Assembly: GCF_051020985.1 (NCBI RefSeq)
Contig: NW_027475133.1
Span: 3,224,001-3,288,000, forward strand
From: Nomia melanderi
Taxonomy: Eukaryota > Arthropoda > Insecta > Hymenoptera > Halictidae
Reading direction: 5' to 3'
DNA: 64,000 nucleotides
Each line of letters begins with the position of its first letter. Position 1 is the first letter of the stretch. This document shows positions 12,047 to 26,000 of the stretch, piece by piece. The notes under the pieces were generated by a model, which worked only from the letters and a program-made list of their open reading frames with translations, did not search any database and was not told where the DNA came from. Made by a program: the position numbers and the translations under genes.

Positions 12047-15000
12047 TCAGGGTCAGTGAAAAATAAAATATATATCTGGTGATATCTCGGGTGCTATTAC
12101 AGATAGCGCAATAAATCAAAGTGCATTGTCTGTAGGAGGCCCTGGCGCATGAATCTGTGCAGCGGGAACGACCTCGGAACACAAGGGGCCGAGACAACCA
12201 CCGTCTCATGGGGCCGGACACTCAGGGTCAGGGAAAAATCCAATATATATCTGGTGATATCTCGGGTGCTATTACAGATTGCACAATAAATCAAAGTGCA
12301 TTGTCTGTAGGAGGCACTGGCTCATGAATCTGTACAGCGGGAACGACCTCGGACCACCAGAGGTCGAGAAAAACACCGTCTCATGGGGCTGGACACTCAG
12401 GGTCAGGGTAAAATCCAATATATATCTGGTGATATCTCGGGTGCTATTACATATAGCGCAATAAATCAAAGTGCATTGTCTGTAGGAGGCCCTGGCGCAT
12501 GAATCTGTGCAATGTGAACGACCTCGGACCACCAGGGGCCGAGAAAACCACAGTCTCATGGGGCCGAACACTCTGGGTCAGGGTAAAATCCAATATATAA
12601 CTGTTGATATCTTGGGTGCTATTAGAGATAGGGCAATAAACCAAAGTGAATTATCTGCAGGAGACACTGGCGCATGAATCTGTGCAGCGGGAACGACCTC
12701 GGACAACCAGGGGCCGAGACAACAACCGTCTCATGGGGCTGGACACTCAGGGTCAGGGTAAAATCCAATATATATCTGGTGATATCTCGGGTGCTATTAC
12801 ATATAGCGCAATAAATCAAAGTTCATTGTCTGCAGGAGACACTGGCGCATGAATCTGTGCAGCGGGAACGACCTCGGACCACCAGGGGCTGAGACAACAA
12901 CCGTCTCATGGGGCCTGACACTCAGGGTCAGGGTAAAATCCAATATATATCTGGTGATATCTCGGGTGCTATTACATATAGCGCAATAAATCAAAGTTCA
13001 TTGTCTGTAGGAGGCCCTGGCGCATGAATCTGTACAGCGGGAACGACCTCGGACCACCAGGGGCCGAGAAAACCACCGTCTCATGGGGCCGGAAGCTCAG
13101 GGTCAGTGAAAAATCCAATATATGTCTGGTGATATCTCGGGTGTTATTACAGATAGCGCAATAAATCAGAGTGCATTGACTGTAGGAGACCCTGGCGCAT
13201 GAATCTGTGCAGCGGGAACGACCTCGGACCACCAGGGTCCGAGAAAATCACAGTCTCATGGGGCCGGACACTCAGGGTCAGGGAAAAATCCAATATATAT
13301 CTGGCGATATCTCGGGTGCTATTAGAGATAGCGCAATAAATCAAACTGCATTGTCTGTAGGAGGCCCTGGCGCATGAATCTGTACAGCGGGAACGACCTC
13401 GGACCACCAGGGGCCGAGAAAAACACCGTCTCATGGGGCCGGACACTCAGGGTCAGTGAAAAATAAAATATATATCTTGTGATATCTCGGGTGCTATTAC
13501 AGATAGCGCAATAAATCAAAGTGCATTGTCTGTAGGAGGCCCTGGCGCATGAATCTGGCCAGCGGGAACGACCTCGGACCACCAGGGGCCGAGAGAACCA
13601 CAGTCTCATGGGGCCGGACACTCAGGGTCAGGGAAAAATCCAATATATATCTGGTGATATCTCGGGTGCTATTACAGATAGCGCAATAAATCGAAGCGCA
13701 TTGTCGGTAGGAGGCCCTGGCGCCTGAATCTGTGCAGTGGGAACGACCTCGGACAACCAGGGGACGAGAAAACCACAGTCTCATGGGGCAGGACACTCAG
13801 GGTCAGGGGAAAATCCAATATATATCTGGTGATATCTCGGGTGCTATTAGAGATAGCGCAATAAATCAAAGTGCATTGTCTGTAGGAGGCCCTGGCGCAT
13901 GAATCTGTGCAGCGGGATCGTCCTCGGACCTCCAGGGGCCGAGACAACCACCGTCTCATGGGGCCGGACACTCAGGGTCAGGGGAAAATCCAATATATAT
14001 CTGGTGATATGTCGGGTGCTATTACAGATAGCGCAATAAATCAAAGTGCATTGTCTGTAGGAGGCCCTGGCGCATGAATCTGTACAGCGGGAACGACCTC
14101 GGACCACCAGGGGCCGAGAAAAACACCGTCTCATGGGGCCGGACACTCAGGGTCAGTGAAAAATAAAATATATATCTGGTGATATCTCGGGTGCTATTAC
14201 AGATAGCGCAATAAATCAAACTGCATTGTCTGTAGGAGGCCCTGGCGCATGAATCTGTGCTGCGGGAACGACCTCGGAACACAAGGGGCCGAGACAACCA
14301 CCGTCTCATGGGGCCGGACACTCAGGGTCAGGGAAAAATCCAATATATATCTGGTGATATCTCGGGTGCTATTACAGATAGCACAATAAATCAAAGTGCA
14401 TTGTCTGTAGGAGGCCCTGGCTCATGAATCTGTACAGCGGGAACGACCTCGGACCACCAGAGGCCGAGAAAAACACCGTCTCATGGGGCCGGACACTCAG
14501 GGTCAGTGAAAAATAAAATATATATCTGGTGATATCTCGGGTGCTATTACAGATAGCGCAATAAATCAAACTGCATTGTCTGTAGGAGGCCCTGGCGCAT
14601 GAATCTGTGCAGCGGGAACGACCTCGGACCACCAGGGTCCGAGAAAATCACAGTCTCATGGGGCCGGACCCTCAGGGTCAGGTGAATATCCTATATATAT
14701 CTGTTGATATCTCGGGTGCTATTAGAGATAGCGCAATAAACCAAAGAGAATTATCTGCAGGAGGCCCTGGCGCATGAATCTGTGCAACGGGAACGACCTC
14801 GGACCACCAGGGGCCGAGAAAACCACAGTCTCATGGGGCCGGACACTCAGGGTCAGGGAAAAATCCAATATATATCTGGTGATATCTTGGGTGCTATTAG
14901 AGATAGCGAAATAAACCAAAGTGAATTATCTGCAGGAGGACCTGGCGCATGAATCTGTGTAGCGGGAACGACCTCGGACCACCAGGGGCCGAGACAACCA

Positions 15001-18000
15001 CCGTCTCATGGGGCCGGACACTCAGGGTCAGGGGAAAATCCAATATATATCTGGTGATATGTCGGGTGCTATTACATATAGCGCAATAAATCAAAGTGCA
15101 TTGTCTGTAGGAGGCCGTGGCGCATGAATCTGTACAGCGGGAACGACCTCGGACCACCAGGGTTCGAGAAAATCACAGTCTCATGGGGCCGGACACTCAG
15201 GGTCAGGTGAATATCCTATATATATCTGGTGATATCTCGGGTGCTATTAGAGATAGCGCAATAAACCAAAGAGAATTATCTGCAGGAGGCCCTGGCGCAT
15301 GAATCTGTGCAACGGGAACGACCTCGGACCACCAGGGACCGAGAAAAACACCGTCTCATGGGACCGGACACTCAGGGTCAGGGAAAAATCCAATATATAT
15401 CTGGTGATATCTCGGGTGCTATTACATATAGCGCAATAAATCAAAGTTCATTGTCTGCAGGAGACACTGGCGCATGAATCTGTGCAGCGGGAACGACCTC
15501 GGACCACCAGGGTCCGAGAAAATCACAGTCTCATGGGGCCGGACACTCAGGGTCAGGGGAAAACCCAATATATATCTGGTGATATCTCGGGTGCTATTAG
15601 AGATAGCGCAATAAACCAAAGTGAATTATCTGCAGGAAGCACTGGCGCATGAATCTGTGCAACGGGAACGACCTCGGACCACCAGGGGCCGAGAAAACCA
15701 CAGTCTCATGGTGCCGGACACTCAGGGTCAGGGGAAAACCCAATATATATCTGGTGATATCTCGGGTGCTATTAGAGATAGCGCAATAAACCAAAGTGAA
15801 TTATCTGCAGGAGGCCATGGCGCATGAATCTGTGCAACGGGAACGACCTCGAACCACCAGGGGCCGAGAAAACCACAGTCTCATGGTGCCGGACACTCAG
15901 GGTCAGGGTAAAATCCAATATATATCTGGTGATATCTCGGGTGCTATTACAGGTAGCGCAATAAATCGAAGCGCATTGCCTGTAGGAGGCCCTGGCGCCT
16001 GAATCTGTGCAGTGGGAACGACCTCGGACAACCAGGGGACGAGAAAACCACAGTCTCATGGGGCCGGACACTCAGGGTCAGGGGAAAATCCAATATATAT
16101 CTGGTGATATCTCGGGTGCTATTAGAGATAGCGCAATAAATCAAAGTGCATTGTCTGTAGGAGGCCCTGGCGCATGAATCTGTGCAGCGGGAACGACCTC
16201 GGACCACCAGGGGCCGAGAAAAACACCGTCTCATGGGGCCGGACACTCAGGGTCAGTGAAAAATAAAATATATATCTGGTGATATCTCGGGTGCTATTAC
16301 AGATAGCGCAATAAATCAAAGTGCATTGTCTGTAGGAGGCCCTGGCGCATGAATCTGTGCAGCGGGAACGACCTCGGAACACAAGGGGCCGAGACAACCA
16401 CCGTCTCATGGGGCCGGACACTCAGGGTCAGGGAAAAATCCAATATATATCTGGTGATATCTCGGGTGCTATTACAGATAGCGCAATAAATCAAAGTGCA
16501 TTGTCTGTAGGAGGCCCTGGCGCATGAATATGTGCAGCGGGAACGACCTCGGACCACCAGGGTCCGAGAAAATCACAGTCTCATGGGGCCGGACACTCAG
16601 GGTCAGGGGAAAACCCAATATATATCTGGTGATATCTCGGGTGCTATTACAGATAGCGCAATAAATCAAACTGCATTGTCTGTAGGAGGCCCTGGCGCAT
16701 GAATCTGTGCAGCGGGAACGACCTCGGACCACCAGGGTCCGAGAAAATCACAGTCTCATGGGGCCGGACCCTCAGGGTCAGGTGAATATCCTATATATAT
16801 CTGTTGATATCTCGGGTGCTATTAGAGATAGCGCAATAAACCAAAGAGAATTATGTGCAGGAGGCCCTGGCGCATGAATCTGTGCAACGGGAACGACCTC
16901 GGACCACCAGGGGCCGAGAAAACCACAGTCAAATGGGGCCGGACACTCAGGGTCAGGGTAAAATCCAATATATATCTGGTGATATCTCGGGTGCTATTAC
17001 ATATAGCGCAATAAATCAAAGTGCATTGTCTGTAGGAGGCCCTGGCGCATGAATCTGTGCAATGTGAACGACCTCGGACCACCAGGGGCCGAGAAAACCA
17101 CAGTCTCATGGGGCCGAACACTCTGGGTCAGGGTAAAATCCAATATATAACTGTTGATATCTTGGGTGCTATTAGAGATAGGGCAATAAACCAAAGTGAA
17201 TTATCTGCAGGAGACACTGGCGCATGAATCTGTGCAGCGGGAACGACCTCGGACCACCAGGGGCCGAGACAACAACCGTCTCATGGGGCTGGACACTCAG
17301 GGTCAGGGTAAAATCCAATATATATCTGGTGATATCTCGGGTGCTATTACATATAGCGCAATAAATCAAAGTTCATTGTCTGCAGGAGACACTGGCGCAT
17401 GAATCTGTGCAGCGGGAACGACCTCGGACCACCAGGGGCCGAGACAACAACCGTCTCATGGGGCCTGACACTCAGGGTCAGGGTAAAATCCAATATATAT
17501 CTGGTGATATCTCGGGTGCTATTACATATAGCGCAATAAATCAAAGTTCATTGTCTGTAGGAGGCCCTGGCGCATGAATCTGTACAGCGGGAACGACCTC
17601 GGACCACCAGGGGCCGAGAAAACCACCGTCTCATGGGGCCGGACACTCAGGGTCAGTGAAAAATCCAATATATGTCTGGTGATATCTCGGGTGCTATTAC
17701 AGATAGCGCAATAAATCAAAGTGCATTGACTGTAGGAGGCCCTGGCGCATGAATCTGTGCAGCGGGAACGACCTCGGACCACCAGGGTCCGAGAAAATCA
17801 CAGTCTCATGGGGCCGGACACTCAGGGTCAGGGAAAAATCCAATATATATCTGGCGATATCTCGGGTGCTATTAGAGATAGCGCAATAAATCAAACTGCA
17901 TTGTCTGTAGGAGGCCCTGGCGCATGAATCTGTACAGCGGGAACGACCTCGGACCACCAGGGACCGAGAAAAACACCGTCTCATGGGACCGGACACTCAG

Positions 18001-18264
18001 GGTCAGGGAAAAATCCAATATATATCTGGTGATATCTCGGGTGCTATTACATATAGCGCAATAAATCAAAGTTCATTGTCTGCAGGAGACACTGGCGCAT
18101 GAATCTGTGCAGCGGGAACGACCTCGGACCACCAGGGTCCGAGAAAATCACAGTCTCATGGGGCCGGACACTCAGGGTCAGGGGAAAACCCAATATATAT
18201 CTGGTGATATCTCGGGTGCTATTAGAGATAGCGCAATAAAGCAGAGTGAATTATCGGCAGGAGG
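12047..18264 (+). repeat. Higher-order block C, copy 1
   Basis: About 35 monomers whose order recurs at about 28322-34515 (offset 16275). Markers are the monomers with gtgaaaaataaaatat (12056, 13456, 14156, 14506, 16256), those with gggtaaaatccaatatataac (12590, 17140), and those with ggtgaatatcctatat (14682, 15204, 16782). Internally, about 12450-13350 resembles 17000-17900 (offset 4550, 26 monomers), with substitutions at for example 13111, 13144 and 13170. The tract 13497-13796 is related to 11222-11521 (offset 2275, 13 monomers). Confidence 0.88.
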
Positions 18265-21200
18265 CCCTGTCGCATGAATCTGCGCAACGGGAACGACCTC
18301 GGACCACCAGGGGCCGTGAAAACCACAGTCTCATGGGGCCGGGCACTCAGGGTCAGGGGAAAATCCAATATATATCTGGTGATATTTCGGGTGCTATTAC
18401 AGATAGCGCAATAAATCAAAGTGCATTGTCTGTAGGAGGCCCTGGCGCATGAATCTGGGCAGCGGGAACGACCTCGGACCACCAGGGGCCGGGAAAACCA
18501 CCGTCTCATGGGGCCGGACACTCAGGGTCAGTGAAAAATCCAATATATATCTCGTGATATCTCGGGTGCTATTACAGATAGCGCAATAAATCAAAGTGCA
18601 TTGTCTGTAGGAGGCCCTGGCGCATGAATCTGTGCAGCGGGAACGACCTCGGACCACCAGGGGCCGAGAAAACCACCGTCTCATGGGGCCGGACACTCAG
18701 GGTCAGGGGAAAATCCAATATATATCTGGTGATATCTCGGGTGCTATTAGAGATAGCGCAATAAAGCAGAGTGAATTATCGGCAGGAGGCCCTGTCGCAT
18801 GAATCTGCGTAACGGGAACGACCTCGGACCACCAGGGGCCGTGAAAACCACAGTCTCATGGGGCCGGGCACTCAGGGTCAGGGGAAAATCCAATATATAT
18901 CTGGTGATATTTCGGGTGCTATTACAGATAGCGCAATAAATCAAAGTGCATTGTCTGTAGGAGGCCCTGGCGCATGAATCTGGCCTGCGGGAACGACTTC
19001 GGACCACCAGGGGCCGAGAAAATTACAGATTTTCGGTATCCGCCACCCACAGTCATGTAAAAATCCAGCATATATATGGAGCTTTCTCGGGAGCTATTAC
19101 AGATAGCGCAATAAATCAAAGTGCACTGTCTGTAGGAGGCCCTGGCGCATGAATCTGGCCTGCGGGAACGACATCGGACAACCAGGGGCCGAGAAAATTA
19201 CAGATTTTCGGTATCCGCCACCCAAAGTCATGTAAAAATCCAGCATATATATGGAGCTTTCTCGGTAGCTATTACAGATAGCGCAATAAATCAAAGTGCA
19301 CTGTCTGTAGGAGGCCCTGGCGCATGAATCTGGGCAGCGGGAACGACCTCGGACCACCAGGGGCCGAGAAAACCACCGTCTAACGGGGCCGGACACTCCG
19401 GCTCAGGGGAAAATCCAATATATATCTGGCGATATCTCGGGTGCTATTACAGATAGCGCAATAAATCAAAGTGCATTGTCTGTAGGAGGCCCTGGCGCAT
19501 GAATCTGGCCAGCGGGAACGACCTCGGACCACCAGGGGCCGAGAGAACCACAGTCTCATGGAGCCGGACACTGGGGGTCAGGGGAAAATCCAATATATAT
19601 CTGGTGATATCTCGGGTGCTATTGGAGATAGCGCAATAAACCAAAGTGAATTATCTGCAGGAGGCCCTGGCGCATGTATCTGTGCAGCGGGAACGACCTC
19701 GGACCACCACGGGCCGATAAAACCACCGTCTCATGGGGCCGGACACTCAGGGTCATGGGAAAACCCAATATATATCTGGTGATATCTCGGGTGCTATTAG
19801 AGATAGCGCAATAAACCGAAGTGAATTATCTGCAGGGGGCCCTGCCGCATGCATCTGTGTAGCGGGAACGACCTCCGACCACCAGGGGCCGAGTAAACCA
19901 ACGTCTCATGGGGCCGAACACTCTGGGTCAGGGTAAAATCCAATATATAACTGTTGATATCTTGGGTGCTATTAGAGATAGGGCAATAAACCAAAGTGAA
20001 TTATCTGCAGGAGACACTGGCGCATGAATCTGTGCAGCGGGAACGACCTCGGACCACCAGGGGCCGACACAACAACCGTCTCATGGGGCTGGACACTCAG
20101 GGTCGGGGTAAAATCCAATATATATCTGGTGATATCTCGGGTGCTATTACATATAGCGCAATAAATCAAAGTTCATCGTCTGCAGGAGACACTGGCGCAT
20201 GAATCTGTGCAGCGGGAACGACCTCGGACAACCAGGGGCCGAGACAACAACCGTCTCATGGGGCCGGACACTCAGGGTCAGTGAAAAATCCAATATATTT
20301 CTGGTGATATCTCGGGTGCTATTACAGATAGCGCAATAAATCAAAGTGCATTGACTGTAGGAGGCCCTGGCGCATGAATCTGTGCAGCGGGAACGACCTC
20401 GGACCACCAGGGTCCGAGAAAACCACAGTCTCATGGGGCCGGACACTCAGGGTCAGTGAAAAATAAAATATATATCTGGTGATATCTCGGGTGCTATTAC
20501 AGATAGCGCAATAAATCAAAGTGCATTGTCTGTAGGAGGCCCTGGCGCATGAATCTGTGCAGCGGGAACGACCTCGGAACACAAGGGGCCGAGACAACCA
20601 CAGTCTCATGGGGCCGAACACTCTGGGTCAGAGTAAAATCCAATATATATCTGTTGATATCTTGGGTGCTATTAGAGATAGGGCAATAAACCAAAGTGAA
20701 TTATCTGCAGGAGACACTGGCGCATGAATCTGTGCAGCGGGAACGACCTCGGACCACCAGGGGCCGAGACAACAACCGTCTCATGGGGCTGGACACTCAG
20801 GGTCAGGGTAAAATCAAATATATGTCTGGTGATATCTCGGGTGCTATTACAGATAGCGCAATGAATCAAAGTTCATTACGTGTAGGAGGCCCTGGCGCAT
20901 GAATCTGTGCAGCGGGACCGTCCTCGGACCTCCAGGGGCCGAGACAACGACCGTCTCATGGGGCCGGACACTCAGGGTCAGGGTAAAATCCAATATATAT
21001 CTGGTGATATCTCGGGTGCTATTACAGATAGCGGAATAAATCAGAGTGCATTGTCTGTAGGATGCCCTGGCGCATGAATGTGGGCAGCGGGAACGACCTC
21101 GGACCACCAGGGGCCGAGAAAACCACCGTCTCATGGGGCCGGACACTCAGGGTCAGTGAAAAATCCAATATATATCTGGTGATATCTCGGGTGCTATTAC

Positions 21201-23052
21201 AGATAGCGCAATAAATCAAAGTGCATTGTCTGTAGGAGGCCCTGGCGCATGAATCTGTGCAGCGGGAACGACCTCGGACCACCAGGGGCCGAGAAAACCA
21301 CAGTCTCATGGGGCCGGACCCTCAGGGTCAGGGGAAAATCCAATATATATCTGGTGATATCTCGGGTGCTATTAGAGATAGCGCAATAAAGCAGAGTGAA
21401 TTATCGGCAGGAGACCCTGGCGCATAAATCTGCGCAACGGGAACGACCTCGGACCACCAGGGGCCGTGAAAACCACAGTCTCATGGGGCCGGGCACTCAG
21501 GGTCAGGGGAAAATCCAATATATATCTGGTGATATTTCGGGTGCTATTACAGATAGCGCAATAAATCAAAGTGCATTGTCTGTAGGAGGCCCTGGCGCAT
21601 GAATCTGGCCTGCGGGAACGACTTCGGACCACCAGGGGCCGAGAAAATTACAGATTTTCGGTATCCGCCACCCACAGTCATGTAAAAATCCAGCATATAT
21701 ATGGAGCTTTCTCGGGAGCTATTACAGATAGCGCAATAAATCAAAGTGCACTGTCTGTAGGAGGCCCTGGCGCATGAATCTGGCCTGCGGGAACGACATC
21801 GGACAACCAGGGGCCGAGAAAATTACAGATTTTCGGTATCCGCCACCCAAAGTCATGTAAAAATCCAGCATATATATGGAGCTTTCTCGGGAGCTATTAC
21901 AGATAGCGCAATAAATCAAAGTGCACTGTCTGTAGGAGGCCCTGGCGCATGAATCTGGCCTGCGGGAACGACATCGGACAACCAGGGGCCGAGAAAATTA
22001 CAGATTTTCGGTATCCGCCACCCAAAGTCATGTAAAAATCCAGCATATATATGGAGCTTTCTCGGGAGCTATTACAGATAGCGCAATAAATCAAAGTGCA
22101 CTGTCTGTAGGAGGCCCTGGCGCATGAATCTGGGCAGCGGGAACGACCTCGGACCACCAGGGGCCGAGAAAACCACCGTCTAACGGGGCCGGACACTCCG
22201 GCTCAGGGGAAAATCCAATATATATCTGGCGATATCTCGGGTGCTATTACAGATAGCGCAATAAATCAAAGTGCATTGTCTGTAGGAGGCCCTGGCGCAT
22301 GAATCTGGCCAGCGGGAACGACCTCGGACCACCAGGGGCCGAGAGAACCACAGTCTCATGGGGCCGGACACTCAGGGTCAGGGAAAAATCCAATATATAT
22401 CTGGTGATATCTCGGGTGCTATTACAGATAGCGCAATAAATCGAAGCGCATTGTCGGTAGGAGGCCCTGGCGCCTGAATCTGTGCAGTGGGAACGACCTC
22501 GGACAACCAGGGGACGAGAAAACCACAGTCTCATGGGGCCGGACACTCAGGGTCAGGGGAAAATCCAATATATATCTGGTGATATCTCGGGTGCTATTAG
22601 AGATAGCGCAATAAATCAAAGTGCATTGTCTGTAGGAGGCCCTGGCGCATGAATCTGTGCAGCGGGAACGACCTCGGACCACCAGGGGCCGAGAAAAACA
22701 CCGTCTCATGGGGCCGGACACTCAGGGTCAGTGAAAAATAAAATATATATCTGGTGATATCTCGGGTGCTATTACAGATAGCGCAATAAATCAAAGCGCA
22801 TTGTCTGTAGGAGGCCCTGGCGCATGAATCTGTGCAGCGGGAACGACCTCGGAACACAAGGGGCCGAGACAACCACCGTCTCATGGGGCCGGACACTCAG
22901 GGTCAGGGAAAAATCCAATATATATCTGGTGATATCTCGGGTGCTATTACAGATAGCGCAATAAATCAAAGTGCATTGTCTGTAGGAGGCCCTGGCGCAT
23001 GAATCTGTGCAGCGGGAACGACCTCGGACCACCAGGGGCCGAGAAAAACACC
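18265..23052 (+). repeat. Higher-order block A, copy 2
   Basis: Matches 7250-12046 at offset 11025 through all its marker monomers. Its first 60-70 bases instead match 5447 onward (the aaagcagagtgaattatcgg marker). The left junction is thus a switch into the A order inside a monomer near 18275. The right end joins a C-type monomer at 23053-23081. Type 3 cassettes lie at 19022, 19197, 21647, 21822 and 21997. Confidence 0.88.
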
Positions 23053-23081
23053 GTCTCATGGGGCCGGACACTCAGGGTCAG
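23053..23081. other. Mapped recombination junction between A and C monomers
   Basis: Left of 23053 the monomer follows block A (gagaaaaacaccg, as at 12016). Right of 23081 it follows the end of block C (gggaaaaatccaat, then ctggcgatat, as at 17831). The 29 bases between are the same in both parents, so the exchange lies within them. It preserves the 175-bp phase. This is what unequal crossing-over in register would leave. Confidence 0.8.
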
Positions 23082-26000
23082 GGAAAAATCCAATATATAT
23101 CTGGCGATATCTCGGGTGCTATTAGAGATAGCGCAATAAATCAAACTGCATTGTCTGTAGGAGGCCCTGGCGCATGAATCTGTACAGCGGGAACGACCTC
23201 GGACCACCAGGGACCGAGAAAAACACCGTCTCATGGGACCGGACACTCAGGGTCAGGGAAAAATCCAATATATATCTGGTGATATCTCGGGTGCTATTAC
23301 ATATAGCGCAATAAATCAAAGTTCATTGTCTGCAGGAGACACTGGCGCATGAATCTGTGCAGCGGGAACGACCTCGGACCACCAGGGTCCGAGAAAATCA
23401 CAGTCTCATGGGGCCGGACACTCAGGGTCAGGGGAAAACCCAATATATATCTGGTGATATCTCGGGTGCTATTAGAGATAGCGCAATAAAGCAGAGTGAA
23501 TTATCGGCAGGAGGCCCTGTCGCATGAATCTGCGCAACGGGAACGACCTCGGACCACCAGGGGCCGTGAAAACCACAGTCTCATGGGGCCGGGCACTCAG
23601 GGTCAGGGGAAAATCCAATATATATCTGGTGATATTTCGGGTGCTATTACAGATAGCGCAATAAATCAAAGTGCATTGTCTGTAGGAGGCCCTGGCGCAT
23701 GAATCTGGGCAGCGGGAACGACCTCGGACCACCAGGGGCCGGGAAAACCACCGTCTCATGGGGCCGGACACTCAGGGTCAGTGAAAAATCCAATATATAT
23801 CTCGTGATATCTCGGGTGCTATTACAGATAGCGCAATAAATCAAAGTGCATTGTCTGTAGGAGGCCCTGGCGCATGAATCTGTGCAGCGGGAACGACCTC
23901 GGACCACCAGGGGCCGAGAAAACCACCGTCTCATGGGGCCGGACACTCAGGGTCAGGGGAAAATCCAATATATATCTGGTGATATCTCGGGTGCTATTAG
24001 AGATAGCGCAATAAAGCAGAGTGAATTATCGGCAGGAGGCCCTGTCGCATGAATCTGCGTAACGGGAACGACCTCGGACCACCAGGGGCCGTGAAAACCA
24101 CAGTCTCATGGGGCCGGGCACTCAGGGTCAGGGGAAAATCCAATATATATCTGGTGATATTTCGGGTGCTATTACAGATAGCGCAATAAATCAAAGTGCA
24201 TTGTCTGTAGGAGGCCCTGGCGCATGAATCTGGCCTGCGGGAACGACTTCGGACCACCAGGGGCCGAGAAAATTACAGATTTTCGGTATCCGCCACCCAC
24301 AGTCATGTAAAAATCCAGCATATATATGGAGCTTTCTCGGGAGCTATTACAGATAGCGCAATAAATCAAAGTGCACTGTCTGTAGGAGGCCCTGGCGCAT
24401 GAATCTGGCCTGCGGGAACGACATCGGACAACCAGGGGCCGAGAAAATTACAGATTTTCGGTATCCGCCACCCAAAGTCATGTAAAAATCCAGCATATAT
24501 ATGGAGCTTTCTCGGTAGCTATTACAGATAGCGCAATAAATCAAAGTGCACTGTCTGTAGGAGGCCCTGGCGCATGAATCTGGGCAGCGGGAACGACCTC
24601 GGACCACCAGGGGCCGAGAAAACCACCGTCTAACGGGGCCGGACACTCCGGCTCAGGGGAAAATCCAATATATATCTGGCGATATCTCGGGTGCTATTAC
24701 AGATAGCGCAATAAATCAAAGTGCATTGTCTGTAGGAGGCCCTGGCGCATGAATCTGGCCAGCGGGAACGACCTCGGACCACCAGGGGCCGAGAGAACCA
24801 CAGTCTCATGGAGCCGGACACTGGGGGTCAGGGGAAAATCCAATATATATCTGGTGATATCTCGGGTGCTATTGGAGATAGCGCAATAAACCAAAGTGAA
24901 TTATCTGCAGGAGGCCCTGGCGCATGTATCTGTGCAGCGGGAACGACCTCGGACCACCACGGGCCGATAAAACCACCGTCTCATGGGGCCGGACACTCAG
25001 GGTCATGGGAAAACCCAATATATATCTGGTGATATCTCGGGTGCTATTAGAGATAGCGCAATAAACCGAAGTGAATTATCTGCAGGGGGCCCTGCCGCAT
25101 GCATCTGTGTAGCGGGAACGACCTCCGACCACCAGGGGCCGAGTAAACCAACGTCTCATGGGGCCGAACACTCTGGGTCAGGGTAAAATCCAATATATAA
25201 CTGTTGATATCTTGGGTGCTATTAGAGATAGGGCAATAAACCAAAGTGAATTATCTGCAGGAGACACTGGCGCATGAATCTGTGCAGCGGGAACGACCTC
25301 GGACCACCAGGGGCCGACACAACAACCGTCTCATGGGGCTGGACACTCAGGGTCGGGGTAAAATCCAATATATATCTGGTGATATCTCGGGTGCTATTAC
25401 ATATAGCGCAATAAATCAAAGTTCATCGTCTGCAGGAGACACTGGCGCATGAATCTGTGCAGCGGGAACGACCTCGGACAACCAGGGGCCGAGACAACAA
25501 CCGTCTCATGGGGCCGGACACTCAGGGTCAGTGAAAAATCCAATATATTTCTGGTGATATCTCGGGTGCTATTACAGATAGCGCAATAAATCAAAGTGCA
25601 TTGACTGTAGGAGGCCCTGGCGCATGAATCTGTGCAGCGGGAACGACCTCGGACCACCAGGGTCCGAGAAAACCACAGTCTCATGGGGCCGGACACTCAG
25701 GGTCAGTGAAAAATAAAATATATATCTGGTGATATCTCGGGTGCTATTACAGATAGCGCAATAAATCAAAGTGCATTGTCTGTAGGAGGCCCTGGCGCAT
25801 GAATCTGTGCAGCGGGAACGACCTCGGAACACAAGGGGCCGAGACAACCACAGTCTCATGGGGCCGAACACTCTGGGTCAGAGTAAAATCCAATATATAT
25901 CTGTTGATATCTTGGGTGCTATTAGAGATAGGGCAATAAACCAAAGTGAATTATCTGCAGGAGACACTGGCGCATGAATCTGTGCAGCGGGAACGACCTC

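Larger units (their letters stand above)
11881..12055 (+). repeat. Representative consensus-like monomer
   Basis: Chosen as a reference unit close to the majority sequence of the central region. By hand count it has 41 C and 50 G in 175 bases (52% GC) and nine CpG. It begins with an AT-rich stretch (gggaaaaatccaatatatat), continues through the gatatc dyad region, and then becomes GC-rich from ggccctgg to the end. One EcoRV site (gatatc, 11906-11911) occurs here and in most monomers. The start point is arbitrary, as in any tandem array. Confidence 0.95.

Noticed and set aside
11881..12055. tRNA-derived SINE origin of the monomer (box A/B promoter)
   Set aside because: I looked on both strands for a box B like GGTTCGAnnCC and a box A at suitable spacing. 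The closest text (aggtcgttcccg, minus strand) does not fit, and there is no poly-A tail or target-site duplication.
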